64,000 nucleotides of DNA, taken from Syngnathus acus. Its lineage: Eukaryota; Chordata; Actinopteri; Syngnathiformes; Syngnathidae. The notes below the pieces were generated by a model, which had not been told where the DNA came from, searched no databases, and was given only the letters and a program-made list of their open reading frames with translations. This document shows positions 17,240 to 32,200 of the stretch, in pieces. The stretch is taken from the NCBI RefSeq assembly GCF_901709675.1, contig NC_051105.1, forward strand, positions 7,307,104-7,371,103, in the 5' to 3' direction. The translations under genes and the position numbers were made by a program. Position 1 is the first letter of the stretch. The number at the start of each line of letters is the position of its first letter.

Positions 17240-19710
17240 TCGAAGAAACGCACACATGCGAGCCTGTTGTTGGGGCGCATGAAGGCAATTTGAAGACGTG
17301 CATAATCATAATGCACCGCTTTGTGATAGTTTCGAGCGCTGTTTATCGCCTAGTTGCAGCTTTTATTTACTGGAGGAAAAGCACATTTCTTCTCTCTTTT
17401 GATGTGCACTTATTGTATTTTTCACCCGTCGGTGTGAGCGTGTGTGCCTTTTTGCGGGTGCGCGCAAAAACCATTAATTTAGCTGGTGTTGCCTTTTTTC
17501 TCTCTTTAAAAACACACACAACAATTGCACGGCTCTCTCAAATTAAAACGTTATCTGCAGATTTGACTAAAATGACAAAAGAGAAGAAATCAATGGTGAG
17601 CTATTGTGCTGGTCAATATATTGCAGCGTATCATCAACCATCCCAGATTAAAAAAAGAGGGGGAAATGGGAAAAAGGAGAAATACATTTGCAAATGCACA
17701 TTCGTCCATTTATGGAAGGGACAATTAAATGTAGTTATACAGAAGTATGCAAGACTTTTGGCTTCATAAAAGCAATTTATTTACATTCGCTTTCATTATG
17801 TTTTTAGATTTTACAATAGAGTGCTATTTTTCTTTATGAAAAATATGCAACAAAGACATTTTGCTGTGTGGCTGGGAAGAATTAATGGCATGTCAATTTA
17901 TTTCAGCGGAGAAAATTGAAATTGAAAACGCTTGGGTTGATTGCAATGTCAACACAATCTGTATGCTAAATTTATTTTCTGTTTTCTTATAGTTCTGTTT
18001 TATTGAGCAGTTTGCTGAGTGAGTTTGTCTGACCTCTAACTCTAACTTTATATGCTACGTCGAGCAGTGGAGTCCACTGTCACTTGGTTGTCATGGAAAC
18101 AGCATAGTGGGCAGGGTTGGACGTTTGTGATGTAAATATTTGACTGATGAGCAATCTAAATATCTTTTTTTTTTCTTTTCAGATTTTTCCAGAGGAGTGG
18201 GCAGCAAGAAAACTGAGTGCTGCAGCCAAGTGGAGACTGTGGACTATAGTACCGCGACATTGAGACCTTATACAAAGCCACATCGTAATGGTGCGTCTAT
18301 TTCTGTCATTTTTGTCTGCCACCCAAATAATAATTTAGCACAAAAAACATCCGCTCAGGTTCTAGTTTCTGGTTTTATGACAGCAGTACAATAATAAGTA
18401 AGATTTAAAAACGTAAATTTAATGGACATGTGCAGTTCCTTCTGGTGCATACATCTTGCCCACCAGAGACATAGACACACGTGAAAAAGAGTTTCACAAA
18501 TGATTCAACAAGGTGGAGCAATATTAGTCATTTTTCACAAAGCATAAAGAATGTATGCCCATCCTACCGATTTGTTGTCTGTCGACAAGTGTTGCGCCAT
18601 CGTTTGTGTTGAAATCTCTTTTGCTTAAGGGTTATAGTGTAATTAGGACACCGTGACACCAGTCTTCTTAGTTAGCCTGTCAATGGCATTTTGTATTGTC
18701 TGTTAGCATTAAGCTAAACAGTCTGTCTTAAGTATGTGGTGCTTTTTATACCTTGTACATAGGGCAATGCTAATAGTAACAAATAGTTTAGCCTTTTACT
18801 TACATAAGAAGTGGTCATAAATTGGATACACAAGCTCATGTTTGCCAGTATACACCATCATAATTGGGGAAATTCTTTTTCACTCTACCTCCTCCGTGTT
18901 TTTTTTTGCTTTATTCTTTACTTTTTGACACAGAGATGAATTGAAAGAAGTGACAAATGCAAAGCCTAATCATTTTTTCCCTTTGCTTATTTGCCGCCCA
19001 TTTCTATTCAAGCATCTTTATTTTCCCCATGTCAAATTTTTTTGTCTGCTATACATCTTAATGAAAAGATGTTGAAGATGACAGATTGTGTCCATTTGGC
19101 TGCGAGTGATCTGCCATCAGTCACGGCGTGTGCACACTCACCACGTAAGACAAAGACTTTGACAATAATGAAGTGAAACGTCGGGAAAAGCCCACAGAGG
19201 CACAGTGAAGTGGAAGAGGATGCAGCTGACAGCGGTGTTGGAGCCGCGTTACCCTCGCAATCTTCATGTTCCTCAAAGAAAATAGCACACTGGGAATAAA
19301 ATGTTTTGAAATGGCAATTCACAGTAGCACAGAAATGTCATCAATTTAACAGCAGCCTGAGCTACAGAGGCTTCTGATGTAAAGATTTTTTTTTTTTAAA
19401 ACTGTTATTCTTGGACAGCAAATGAATCAACAGCGCCTCTGCTGGCTGCATCCGAGTAATGCGCTCTATTTTGGCTCATTTGCACGATTAACCAACAATC
19501 AACCGCACACAAACAGCTGAGTTCTGAACTATTAACCAATTACACCTCTAACTCATTTTAACACTTTGTACATTTGGCTTTCAATTTCCCTAAATGAATT
19601 GCTTGCTTTTTGTGCCTATAAAGGGTTTTACCTGACTCGATTAGAAATTTCCCAGAGCGGGTTGCCACCTATGGTCAGATAATATGAATATGTCACCATT
19701 TGCACTTTTT
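17240..19710. other. Gene-free upstream flank of pcdh8
   Basis: No exon is supported. This is the proximal 5' flank of pcdh8, where promoter and enhancers are expected, but I cannot assign specific sites. Confidence 0.6.
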
Positions 19711-20110
19711 GTTTCTTATTTAACCTTTATTTACCCAGGCAAACAATTAAGAACAAGTTCTTATTTACAACTGCGGCCTGACCCAAAGAACAATGGCTCT
19801 TTGAGGGGTGTGGGGGATGGAGTGCTAAAAAAATTAATAAATACATAAAACAAGGTTATATAAATACACAATCAAAAATAAAAAAAACATCAGAAAACTG
19901 TACAGGCAGTGTGTTAAGTAACATTTATAACCTTCATATAAGTATAAAATTAAGTCACAGTTTAATGCCAATACATATTAAAATTAACTGTCACACACAT
20001 GTAAAAAGATAATGTGTACATTTACTTTAACTGCTTTGAATAAGAATACGCTTACAATACAATACACCTTTATTTATAAAGCGCTTTCGCAACAACCGTA
20101 GCTGTAACAA
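19711..20110. repeat. Dispersed repeat fragments
   Basis: At 19721-19790 the sequence has 'ttaacctttatttacccagg', 'caattaagaacaagttc' and 'gcggcctgaccc', resembling a repeat widespread in teleosts. At 20056-20098 'acacctttatttataaagcg' resembles another common fish repeat end. Family names are not assigned. Confidence 0.4.
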
Positions 20111-21309
20111 AGCAAGAAAAACATGTGGGAAAAACTTTCTGGAACACTATAGAAAAACCAAGAGTTGTGTTTTTTTGTTCTTTTCTTGCCAGAACGAGGA
20201 GAGCTCTTACAGAGGTCAGGCGTACAAGGTCTCCTGACCTGTACAACACTTGAAAAGAAGCCTTGCTTATATCACTTATTAACAATTGGAAGGGCGCTTA
20301 CAAGAATAAACTTCAGCCATGGACAACATGCTGCTACTAAAGACAAAATCATGATTTGAGTACATGTGGCATGGGTTGAATTTCAAATCAGCCAAGGTTT
20401 TTACTGTACGCGTGATGCTAACTTGTGTACACCGTTAAAACGAGTTTGTGATTAAGATCTTGAGCAAAAGTTAATTAATTTGTCCATATGGAAGCCTCAC
20501 ACTAAATTTGATCAAAATCTGTTCAAAGTGATTGTGGTAAACAATCGTGCGCACCACCTGCAAAAAGGCAACTTTATATATTAAATATTTATCATTGGGC
20601 GAACGTGAAGAGATGCTGCCATCTTTCATACTGAGCGTATTTCCTCGGTAGCACGAATTGAGGAACTGTGTTGCACAAGCTTCAAATTCTCACCCTCAAA
20701 CACTCTCCTTCCACAGCAGTTGATCCTCAAATGAATTACTCTTTGTCTGATTGAACAAGACAGGTCCAAAGGGTGAGTGAATCTGTTAAAACCTGACAAC
20801 ACATCCTTTGACATCATTGTCATGTTTTGATAAGTGGCTATTAAATCAACTCATTTTGTTTTGTTTTGCTGTTTGACCATCACAGATGTCCTTCTTCCGG
20901 AATGGGCTGCAAGGTGGACTGTCCTTGCTTCATTCTCTTGGAACACACAATAAAGACTGCAGCCCACAGGCTTAACTGCTGTAAGGTAAAAGAAATACAA
21001 TTCATTTATTTTTCAAAAAAGAATACATTTAAAGCACATACTGCAGGTTAGACGTATTTCTTTCACTCTTGTGTTAGCCTGTTTCTGTTGTTAGTTGGGG
21101 GTGGGGGGCGCAAACCAAATTCCAGACTGTTGGAAAACACAAGAAAAAAAGTCGAAGAAGTATCGTAGAAAACAAATTTGAAGAAGCTATCCAAACAAGC
21201 CACTTCATCTGAAATCTGAATTTAAATTTAGCTTCCTGTATGCATATTACTACTTTCAAATTGTTAACAGTTGAGCTACTCCCTTACCAAAAAAATCCTA
21301 CCTAGCATT
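20111..21309. other. Intergenic, nothing recognised
   Basis: No exon, RNA gene or clear repeat was seen on either strand. Confidence 0.55.
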
Positions 21310-21485
21310 CCCTCCATCCGTCTGTCAGTCCACCCATCTGTCCGTCCATCTGTCTGTCGCGAACATGCAAATTTGTTAGAATGCAAGACAACATAAGAAC
21401 AACATATAGGAAGGCAAACAAAGATTCAAACCCTGAACCAGAAATCCAAGGCAGCCGTGCTCGCCACTATCCCACGGTGCCGCCA
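21310..21485 (-). mobile_element. tRNA-related SINE-like repeat fragment
   Basis: On the minus strand the copy starts GGCGGCACCGTGG, continues through GCGAGCACGGCTGCC and has a B-box-like GGTTTGAATC, then 'tttgcatgttc'. This order fits the common teleost repeat that begins 'GGCGGCACGGTGG' and carries a tRNA-like promoter. The right end of this copy is diverged and merges with a TCCA/TCTG-rich stretch at 21307-21358. Confidence 0.55.
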
Positions 21486-23158
21486 CCTGTCATTCCATAC
21501 ATTAAAAACGATTCCTGTGTAAGCAACCTGTGATAGCAAGCCCTCAATGTAATGTACTTTTAATGAAGTAAATAAAAGAGCAGAGTGCATCGCGGCTGCT
21601 TCATTAAACAGGCCGATAAACACTCACTGCTTGTTTCACCAGCATTTATATGCGTACGTTACGTAGGCTGATTTTTACTTTAATGAGAACAGAGGTGATT
21701 ATAGTTTCGGCGTAGGCGATCTTTTTCTTTGGATTACATGGAACCGGGTCAAACGGCGCCGCCTCTCGATGGATTATCACACAACAATAGAGCATTATTT
21801 TCTGTAGTTGTGTGTGAATCTTTGCTTACTGCATTGTTGTTTTAGAATGGAAAGAAACTATTTAGCAGATGGTGAGGTAAAAAAAAAAAATGCAGTCTTT
21901 GGCCTGAGCCTCATTTGCATATTTCGTTTTGGACTCTCTTGTCTTGCCATCTGAAATGCAGATGTAGAGTATTTTCTGCGTGATGTTCAAGATGAATTGT
22001 GACTCAGTCTGACAGAAGCGATCATTACAGTGTGGGGAGCAAACACTTTACATAAATCATTCATCAAGTGAATGACTTTTTTCTTACTTTCTGTCTGCCA
22101 CGTTCTACATTACACTTCATTATGACCATTGAAGCATTTATCCAAATGTTGAAATGGTTCCCGGTGGTAGAGCGATCCATCATCAAATTAAAACATGACA
22201 CAAATGAAAAGAAAAATCTACCAGGACTTGCAATGATTGTTTTTATTTAATTGCACTATTCGTGGCACTTTCTTTGAAAGTTTGTCATATTACAACGCAT
22301 CGCCGAGCTAAGTAGGAAGCTAAGCGGTTAAATGGAAAATATAGGCGAATTAAAAAAAAAAAAGAGGAAAAAAATCTCTCAAATTTACAGTTGGCCCACA
22401 GACACAATTCCACGTTTAATGGGATTGTAAATGCATTCCGTTTCAAGAGCTCGCCTTTGCATTTCAAGTTGTCTAATCACAGCGGTCCGTAATATGCCTG
22501 CAGAAATGCCACGATAGTCTGCGCTTGTGGAGGGCACTCCGCCTCACGCTCTCTCACTGCGATTAGAACTCGGCAGCATATTACAGTGCAGGAGCTCAAT
22601 TGAATATCGCTCCACTGGGAGCGCGCTCGCTTTAAAGGACTCAATATTCGGGCTCTTTAAGGCACTATAATTCTTCCTTTTTGCACATGTCTCCTACTTA
22701 TGTGCCTCTGCATTGGCCTTCAATGCTTTTTTTTCTATGCCTTTTATAATTCTCAAGTGTTCAGAGTTTTGGGATGTTTATTGTTTGGTAGATGTTGAAG
22801 GCAGTTTTTTTATTTCTTCATATAAAATAAGTCCAATAAAAATGTACCTCAGGTACAGTACACATCACGAGCAAATATTTTCACGTCACATTATGTGCGA
22901 TGCGTTGCACTTCACATGTGTCGCTGTGCTCATTGGAGAGCAATTAGAGGGATTTTTCTTTTATTTTTTTTGCTTGAGGAAACGGCAACTTGGTCTCAAA
23001 AGGAGCCGGGACTTGAGGCCATGCCGCCCTGGCAGCAAATAACATACAGAATAACTGAATTCATAAGCAGCTGGTTTGTTTTCGTGCAAATTCTGTTTTT
23101 CTACACTTTGAACATTTCAGCGCTACCGTTTTAAATATCAAAAGCTTTTCACTCTAGT
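21486..23158. other. Intergenic, nothing recognised
   Basis: No exon is supported. Around 22480-22640 the sequence is less AT-rich, with no coding pattern. Confidence 0.5.
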
Positions 23159-23252
23159 ACAGTGGGGCGCACCGGACTATAAAGCGCATTGTCGGCTTTT
23201 GAGAAAATTGTAGGTTTTTAGGTGCGCCTTATAGTCTGGAAAATACGGTACT
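23159..23252. mobile_element. Short MITE-like repeat with internal inverted repeat
   Basis: The segment carries 'ggactataaagcgca' and, about 50 bp on, its near reverse complement 'tgcgccttatagtctgg', ending 'aaaatacggta'. This 'ttatagtccggaaaatacgg' sequence type is dispersed in vertebrate genomes as I recall. No target duplication was confirmed. Confidence 0.45.
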
Positions 23253-26200
23253 TGGTGTTATATTTTCTATGGTGACAACATAAAGAAAGCCACTAGAATT
23301 TCATATTTGTTTGATGTATGCTTGATTTGACATACTGTATGTATGATAATGGTTTGAACTTCAGATTTTAATCCACTGGAAAATATCTACTTGACTTTTG
23401 TGTGCCAATTCTGGGTCCTCTTTCTTGCAGTCTTTCTCAGTCTTCAAACATCAAAGATACTTAACTCTGCCAAAGAGTTTAATAGACCAAATCTTAAAAA
23501 AAACACCATAAAACTGGTGCTTAATGGAGTGAGTGGAGACATTTCTTTTTCTTTACAACAATTGATTCCTTCATTGTAGCTAACTTGTGTGTTTTGTTGT
23601 TATTATAGCTATATACTAACAATGATTAGGAATGTAAAATTGCACTTAACACCGGCAAATTAGTTTCGTGATAACATTTTGACCTACGAAGTGTTTATTT
23701 CCATTTCCAAGCCTCAACACATTTAGTGTGTTTAAAAACACAGGAGTCATTTTTGTTAGCATTTGGTTTTGTAAAACATCATAATGATGACCACGACTGC
23801 TCCTGACAAAAAAAAAGAAAGTAGAACTTAACCACAGCATCTGTAAAGACAACAAATAATGTTTACTTGAGTTTTCCCTGCCGGAGTTCTGAATTTAAAT
23901 ATAGACGTGGTGGATCTAACAGCACAGGTATTGTCCCCCCCCCACACACACACACACACTCCTAATTAACTGCTGGTTTTTTAATCTGTGGTCGATTGCA
24001 TCAGAATCCATAAAGAAGACTAATTAACACGACTTAACTATAGTAGGGAAGAATGTCAAACTTGGCGATCGATTCCCTAACAAAAAACTATGCTGAGACT
24101 ATTAAAATAATTGTATCATTCTTTGACAGCTCTTTAAAGGTTGAAAAAGGTTTTTTTGTGTTTTTACTTAAGTGAACAATTTTTTTTTCCATGAACATTC
24201 AGTGTACCTCTTACATGCCAAGGGCATGGATTGGGACATTAACACTCAACGGTGTGTATAAGGGCGGGGGCGAAAGAAGGTTTTGCCGAGTTAAAGCAAA
24301 CACGATACGCCGCCAGACTCCCGTAGCTTATTATGAGCTGTTGAAGTACTCTCTTCAAAACATGCGTTTAAATATGGACCGTGAAATCTCAGATGGCTTC
24401 GCATCCCAGAGGCAACATCAGATCTTTTTGTTCTGAAGATACTCTCGGCTGATTAATTCACACATCAAAACAAAACTGTGCGTTTTTTTTTTCTTTTTGG
24501 AGTAAAGCCTCCAACGTCACACGGGGGATTCAAACCCCATCGGAAGTCTTAAACTCAGAAAGGAGCCAGCGTTATGTTTTATTGATTCCTCTCCAGGAGT
24601 TTGGAGAGATGGAGGATAAAGATGGAGGATAGTTTTTCTATGTTAGCACGGAGAGCCATGTTAAGGTGTTCAAGGTGTCTCTCCAGACGTGTCCCGTAGC
24701 TGCCATAAACAATCTTAGTGGAAGGAACACAACAAGACTAGCTTATATTACAGCTAGCGGGGCCCTTTGCTAGCTGTGAACAACAGATGCTCTGTAACGG
24801 TTGTAGCAATTACCTAAGAAAAAGTCACGAATCTTGCGGCTATATAGTGACATATAGCGAGAAAGTCGACCCAAGAGACTGGGATGACGGATAAGTCAAA
24901 CAGCACATTACGTGGGTTTTATAATTATTTGGCTTGAACCTTATTTGACCTCCACTAAACTTTTGAATACACATATTTGAATACACATATTCATCCATTC
25001 AATTTCTCAGTGGTTTTTTTGCATAACTTGCTCTTCTCTAACATGGCACTGAATAGCAATATTCACAATAGGTCTTTGGGCTATTTCACATTCCAAGGAC
25101 GTCGCCTTCTGTGCCTTTCTGACACTCTTCCAGTCAGTCAACCTGCCGATGACACTCTGGAGCACTCTACACTCGGTGGCCGCTAAGAACGTTCTGTTGC
25201 AGTGGTGAGGTACCTCGCAGTGGTGCGGTACTGCTGATCAATTGTTCTATTGGTCATGTGTGGAAGTTTTAATATTAGCCAACCAATCGACAACAAACAA
25301 ATAAGCAAATTAAGTGCCTCCTATTTTAATAATCGAGTAATCGTTTCGAGGCAATTATTTTTTAAGAAAAGCTCATCCAAATCTTCTAATTTCAGGCTCT
25401 CCAAAGTAATAATTCCCTGAATTCTCTCGTCCTTCAAGAAAGCGGACTGATTGATCCGTTGTGTTGAATAAAAATAATGCATTTGCAAACATCTGCTTTT
25501 ACTTTCGAAAATAATGATCATCAACCCTTCTTGTGTGATATTGCTGACCTATCAGGTGTTCATCACTAAATAATATCAAATAAGCAGAAATAATTGGTCA
25601 ATAAACTGTAATCAGGGAAAATGTTTTTAATACACTTTAATGCAAATAAAATTGTAACATATTATCCAAGTAATCTATGGAATAATTAATAGAATAATTG
25701 ATTTTAAAATTATTCGATAATGTCAGCGCTCGTCATATGATGCCAAAATATGCACAGCATGATGAACAGGACTTTTATTTTCAGGAATGAAATCAGGAAT
25801 TTTGTTGGTCACTTCGTAGCTCTGTAGAACTGTTTTAAATTTTGCTGTTCAGCAGTTGTCCAAAGAAATTTGGAAAAATTAGACAGTCAGACATTAGACA
25901 GTTAGACGCCCATTCACAAGTTAAAAGAAGGTCAAATTAGACCTGCAAAGTTTTTAGTATATTTTAAGTTGGGACATTTTGGAGTGTACTTCCTTTAATT
26001 CAGAATTCACAACAGTGTCACGCATCCAAGTTTGCGCAGTACATCTAGAGTTTCACATTTGCAAAGCATTTTCCAATAATTAACATGACTTGACTCAGTA
26101 ATGCAAGTCCACATTGTTATCTGTCCAGAGCCACGATTATTATAATCCACAATGACTACCTCCACCAAGAAGATAACAGTGAGGCCCCTGAGGCATGGGG

Positions 26201-29200
26201 AATGGGCCAAGAAAAAAAAAAGAAATAAAAAGTCCCATTACACAGTCAGTTAAAGCAAGGATGTTCCCTTTTTCCTCTCTAGGTGGTTGTTCCCCTTTCA
26301 CGCAGTTTCTGCTAAATTGTCCGGTGTGATGTATACAACAGCAACAACGTTACGGAGAAGCGGGTGTGGGCGTCACGCTCAGATTGAGGGTTGATCGTCG
26401 CTCTATTATCAGCGTTCCTCAGACCAGATCACTGATTGTCGGGATGTTATGTGCGATATAGAGAAAGTGCCTTTACATCAGCTTTTTTTTAATTTAGATT
26501 GAAAGTAGACAGATTTTGTCGGGGTTGCTCAGTCAGCAGAACTCATTGTAGTCATAGCATAGAGGAAAAAGCTTGAGCATTGTGAGCAGTCACTAATGTT
26601 AATAGGCCTCGCTGCACATCACCCTGTTAAACGCGCATGCTTCACGAAACGGGATGAGACATAGTTATGCAAATCGGATTCAAAGAATTGAGAAAGTAGC
26701 TCACGTGGAATAGACGCGTCAACAAGGTGGAGACAGTTGACAATTTGCTAATTAAAGCTGACACATTTTCTCTCTCCACAAGAACAGCTCACTGAGATGT
26801 TTGCAGGATGCACTGTGGCGAATATCACATTCCCCACTGGAAGATAATCTTTTGGGGAAATGGAGGATTTCACTTTGCCCCGAGAACACTTGACAACAAG
26901 AGCGTAATGCTTTGCACATATTGTTGACACGTGTGTAATGAAAGTGCCTCAACTTCAAACAACTTGTCTGCACGGCAGCCTCGCCGATGCACCGCTGAAC
27001 AAAGAAGAATGATTTATTACGCCGGTTATTTGTCTGCCTCTCTAAATGCTCGAATTCCCTCTGACAGCCCAAGTAGATAAACTACTCTGGCCCAACGCAT
27101 GAAAAGCGCCGTACCTGCAAAGTAAAGATTAATCGAGTCCATCAGGAAACAACAGAAACACAATTTGGCCTATTTTGTGAGCTATCTTTTCCCCCATTCA
27201 GCCAGGCGGAGCAGAACATTCCCAAGCTATTGTCAACTTAAACATGCAGTGAACAAGCTGGGCCGAGGGGATGGGGGGGCGGTGGTGGCTTTGAGTTCCG
27301 TTTTCCCCAGCTGGGGTTGAATTTCAGTCGTGAGACACAATTAATGAAGGAGAGATGAGTGCTTGCGGGGTCGGTGAATGACACTCGGGCGCTGGCAAGC
27401 AATGAAAAAAATGAGTTTAGAAGTTTTCTTTCCCCCCACCTCCTTATGTTTGCCCAAGATGAATTGGCTTTTAAGATTTAAGAAAGTCTGCGGCTGAAAT
27501 ACAAAGAGGGGCTCATCTATCAGCCACTTGAATAGTGAGAAAATCCTCTGTCTGTGTTTGTGCGTAGGGGGGATCGAGGGGGGGCTGGCTCAGGCGAGGT
27601 ATGTTGTCGGTCTCTGATTAGACCTTGGGCAACTTCAACGTCGGGCCTCGGCGCACAAATATCAATCCTCACGTCTTCCACTTCAAATCCTTGGAACCAC
27701 TGGAGACATTTTCTTCACAGTAAGCCTCCATTTTAAAGATTTGCTTTATCAAAAGTGCCAGCGAGCGTGCGTCCACCGCAGCAGCGCATGTGTTTATTGT
27801 GCCAAAAGTCCAATTTGACACAGTCAAACTTTTAAGGGTGCACTACAAAAGGCAGGGATGATGGACGGATGGATGTTCAAAATAGCACCACTGATGCTTT
27901 AGCTGTCATGATTTTCTTTAAAATCATCCATATCCGTGAGAGTAAAGAAAAAAAGAACACAGGACAAATCTGTAAATTGGTTTCATTTCATCAGGTGACA
28001 TAGGAATTGTTATTGACAGCAACAATGACTGCAACATTTAAGGACATTTTCTACAAGACTAAAAATAGTTGTTTTGACATATATTTAATGATAACTTTTT
28101 AGGATAAACACCTTTCCAACTTGTCTCTGCTGGAAAGTGACAACGTTAGCCAGGTTTTGACCTGCTACGTGGGGGTCAACGAGATCCAAAGCAAAGCTAA
28201 GCTTCCATAAAGACAGCCAATTTATTCATCTGTGGGTGTCTTTTACTCATGGTCAAAATGTTCAGGCACCCACGAGTCTCAGGTTTTAAGACAATTCCCG
28301 GTGTTGCCATTCCCAGCCGCTAAACTCAAAATGAAAAAAGAAGAGTGTTCAGTTTAGGTATCTGGGAGTAAGTCTCGCATAACCACAATGTAAACAAAGA
28401 AAGTTAACCCAAGATTTATTTGATAAATTATTTTATTGCAGTTGGAATTATTATTATGAATTAATTATGAATTAATTATTATTCCAAAATCAGAATCCGC
28501 ACATTCCTATTTTATGTTTTTTGCATGGGTGACCTTCAAACAAACGTGAATCTAAAATTACCAGTTACAGTAGTTGAGTAGTTTTCTCACTGGATACGTT
28601 AATTATTTGGAGGACTACTTTTACCTGAGTGCAATTTTTGGCGACTCTACCCACCTCTGCTCACAGGCCGCATTGCGACTGCATTAGTCTGAATGGTTTT
28701 CTGTCACTGAGGAAAATTAAATCCACGCTGCCTATACACACAAGTTATTTTAATAGTCTAAATCACTCGATCATCATCACTGAGTCGGTTGGGAAGACAT
28801 ATTTGTACTAATCAATCGTAAAATGTTAAAAATGTGTTGACTCCAATGAATTTCTACCCGCCTGAATTGGTGACTGGAAACTATTAGCCACAATTGTTGG
28901 TTGGCCTTCGTGATGATTTTTAAGTGAACCTAGGCCTTCAAATAATCACAGGCAAAAACAAAATGTGTGGTGCACTTCCATCCATCAAACACAAACTGGG
29001 CGAGTCAATCCTGATACTGAATAGAAAAAAATAGCCATGAATTATAAAACGTCCGCCGTACCTTTGCCCTCTTCACATATAGACAGCATAGCCAATTATA
29101 CCCCGGGCAGTATAATAGAAAGCTTTTATGGTGTTTCTAGGGTGTCAAGATCTTAATTTTTGATGTCTCTCTGTGTGTTTCCAGGGCCTCTCTAGTTTTT

Positions 29201-32200
29201 TTTTTTTGAAGTGATAAGAGGTAAACACCCAAAACCAATAACCATCAGCCTGACGATAAATCAAACTGACACTTCTCTAAAAAGGTAAAGCCATAAGAGA
29301 TGAACGGGTGGGAGATCTTGCAGGACTGCGTTGTATTGTCTTAGCTGACATGAGCCAGTTTTTGTTTACGCCATGATTCACTTGAGTTTGGGCTTCTTGG
29401 CAAACAGTTTGGGCAGCAAAGTCCTCTTTCAATAGCAACTGTAGCAAAGTAGGGAGCCGGCATGAATCAAGAGATCAACAAGGGATTCAACGCCATTACA
29501 CCACCCACTTCTGCAAAAGTAAAAAGGTAATCTTATCAATACTGTATCATAGTGATGTAGTTTATCATGAGGTTGAAATGATCTCTATTTTTACTCGCCA
29601 GGTCAATAGTGGAACTTACAGAATCCGCAGTTATTTGTTTACTTTTAATATTTGGCTCAGTGGTTATTAAGCTAACCCAAAGCCCCGGGGTTTTCAGTGA
29701 GTCAGTCTAAAGGGTTCAGTGGGGGTCAAAACAAACCTTCTCCATTCATCGTATGATTACAATCCTCTTGGCCATGATTGGCCACAACTGGCCAAGCTAC
29801 ATTGCAAAGGCCATTATATACCAAACACAAGCATATTGCTAGGAAAGCCCTTGAGATTTTTTTCTTATTATTTCTTGTGGAAAGTGCCTTGAGAACACTT
29901 CTGCTGTAAACTGGCTCTAAATCAATAGAATTGACTTGACTTAAGGCAACAGGACAGGTCAAATTGAGTTACTGTACTGACACGGTGTTGCATTTTGATT
30001 TTGAAAAAAATTGATTTCGCTGGCATGAATAGGTTATAAAAATGTAACATTTTTGTGTACATAGTACATTTTCTGGCCAATTAAATGAAAATTACTGGTT
30101 TTCCGCAGCGCAATAAATGCTCTCTCATGGCACACAACTGTGCCCGTAGCCCAGTGTTTGGAAATCTCTGTCTTGGGGGGGGGGGGAAAAAAACATCCTT
30201 AAATCCTGTTCTGTACAACCTCTGGTCACACTAACTCCTCATGTGTTAACTTAAAGACCCATGATTGGAGAGTTTAAGGATTTTTAATGGCTCAGTTAGT
30301 CTCCGCGGTAGCTCGGGTTCAAGTAAACGGAGACGGATGCCGACAGAGCCGGATTGACACTAAATCCTTAATAGTTATTGGGAAGATATTAAAGGATTAC
30401 ACCACTATGAGTTGCTGAGCCCAAATGATCTGTCAAACATCCTCTTTGAGATTATCACGTTACATGCTGATGTGTCAGACCGACCCCTGTGTATACACAC
30501 TGTAATTCTCATCAAAATGCGTGTACGTCGTGGCAGTTGTAGAAACGCAGTCTAAATTTGGAGAAGGGGCGCTTCATCGCTCTGACACATGTAGGTCTTG
30601 AGTCGCTCGGCTTTACCTCGTCCTCGGAGAGCAATCGCGTAGAGATTGAGCAAAGGTGCGGCCGCCTTAAACAAGTCAGCCACTTTGAGACGTGTGAAGC
30701 AACAGAGTGCTGCAGCAGCGCCAGCGGCTCATGGCCTTGGGCCCCTAGCTGTCGGAATCGCAAAGTCACGCTTGAGAGCTCAGCCGGAGATGGAGATGTC
30801 GAAATCCTTGATGCCCTGCACAATGAGGCCATTTCATAGTAGATCACGGTAGAGTCTTGCTGGTGGTGAGGGGAGTGGAAAGTCACTTTGACAGGCCACT
30901 GAAGAATTTATTGAGATGTCCTGTGGTGTTGAAAGATTTGCATGTCCCTTCAAAAAAAAAAAAAAGAAAGCTGTAGGGGGGATGGAAGAAGGGGCAAAAA
31001 TAGAAATTGAGGCGAGCCTTCCTGGTTTGACTGCACAATATCAGCTAATTCATGTTGATCTGTCTGATAATCAGTTTAGTTTGAACTTATCGCTTGGTTG
31101 AACTCATGACTTTAGAAAACAAATGACAAAACATCAGTCCTAACAAAACAAAACAAAAGATTTTTCATGAACATAAGCGCTTTTTGATTTAAAATTGTCT
31201 TGATTTTTCTTCAGCTGCCATGACGGGGAACAGAGGACAAGTGTCTCAAGATTCGATAACATCTCGCGTGCCATCACGCATGGCGACCAGACGAGATTCC
31301 TCTTCAATTTTGAATTATACGACCTCACTTTAGCTCTTTGCCTGTTAAATCATTATTAAAGGCTGACTGTACACCGAGTCACGAATTAACTTCAGTCGTG
31401 ACAACTTCATTAAAGCTTTGCAAACGGACTTGAACACTATCGACTGATGACTTCACTTGCACTTTAGCCTCGGTAGACTCGATACTCTCTCCGAGCCCCA
31501 AAATGAAGCCGTAAGACGCCAGCGGTCTGCCAGACGCCAATCAAGTGGCGTGAGCGGTAAGCAGAGAAGGGAAGGCTCGTCTCGTGGCGGACAAAACCAT
31601 GCCTGCAGCATTCAAGAAAGGAAACGCCGATTGCCTTCTAAGATTATTACGTCTGCATGCAAAGATTTAAGATGCAGGATTTAGCCGGCTAATGTTACGT
31701 AAAGCTCATACAAGAGCATGAAGATGAGCTGGCTGCTGGCCAAGCAGCAACATTATTGACAGATGAAGCCCACTCAGATGAGGGGTGAAACGTCTTTTAA
31801 GGCAAACAAAACAGTCCAGTTATGATCAATTTAATTCCCTGAGAATGAAATGGCCTGGATGAAAGCGCATAACCACAAGACATCAAAGTCTAACAAATAT
31901 ACCATTGAAGTCAAGAATCACCTTTTATACTGGCGATCCCATTTCCACATAAGATCTTTTTTTAAGTTTAAGGGGAAATTATTCATGACATACCGCAAAT
32001 CTCCTGTGATTTTGTGCTACTGTTTAGCTTAGCAACTAAGTTCCAATAAATTCAAAAGTCAACTTCATGTGTATGTGTGAAGAAATAAGATCAATACAGA
32101 TAGGAATGTATTTTTGAAGAGGGAAAAAAAGAAGAGACGAGGTGGATAGTGGTTACCGAGTCAGTGTCAAGGTTTTAAAACCATTCATGCTGGCTTTATT

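Noticed and set aside
17086-17769. 227-codon frame upstream of pcdh8
   Set aside because: Low-complexity and AT-rich in its second half, no recognised domain and no splice or promoter context.
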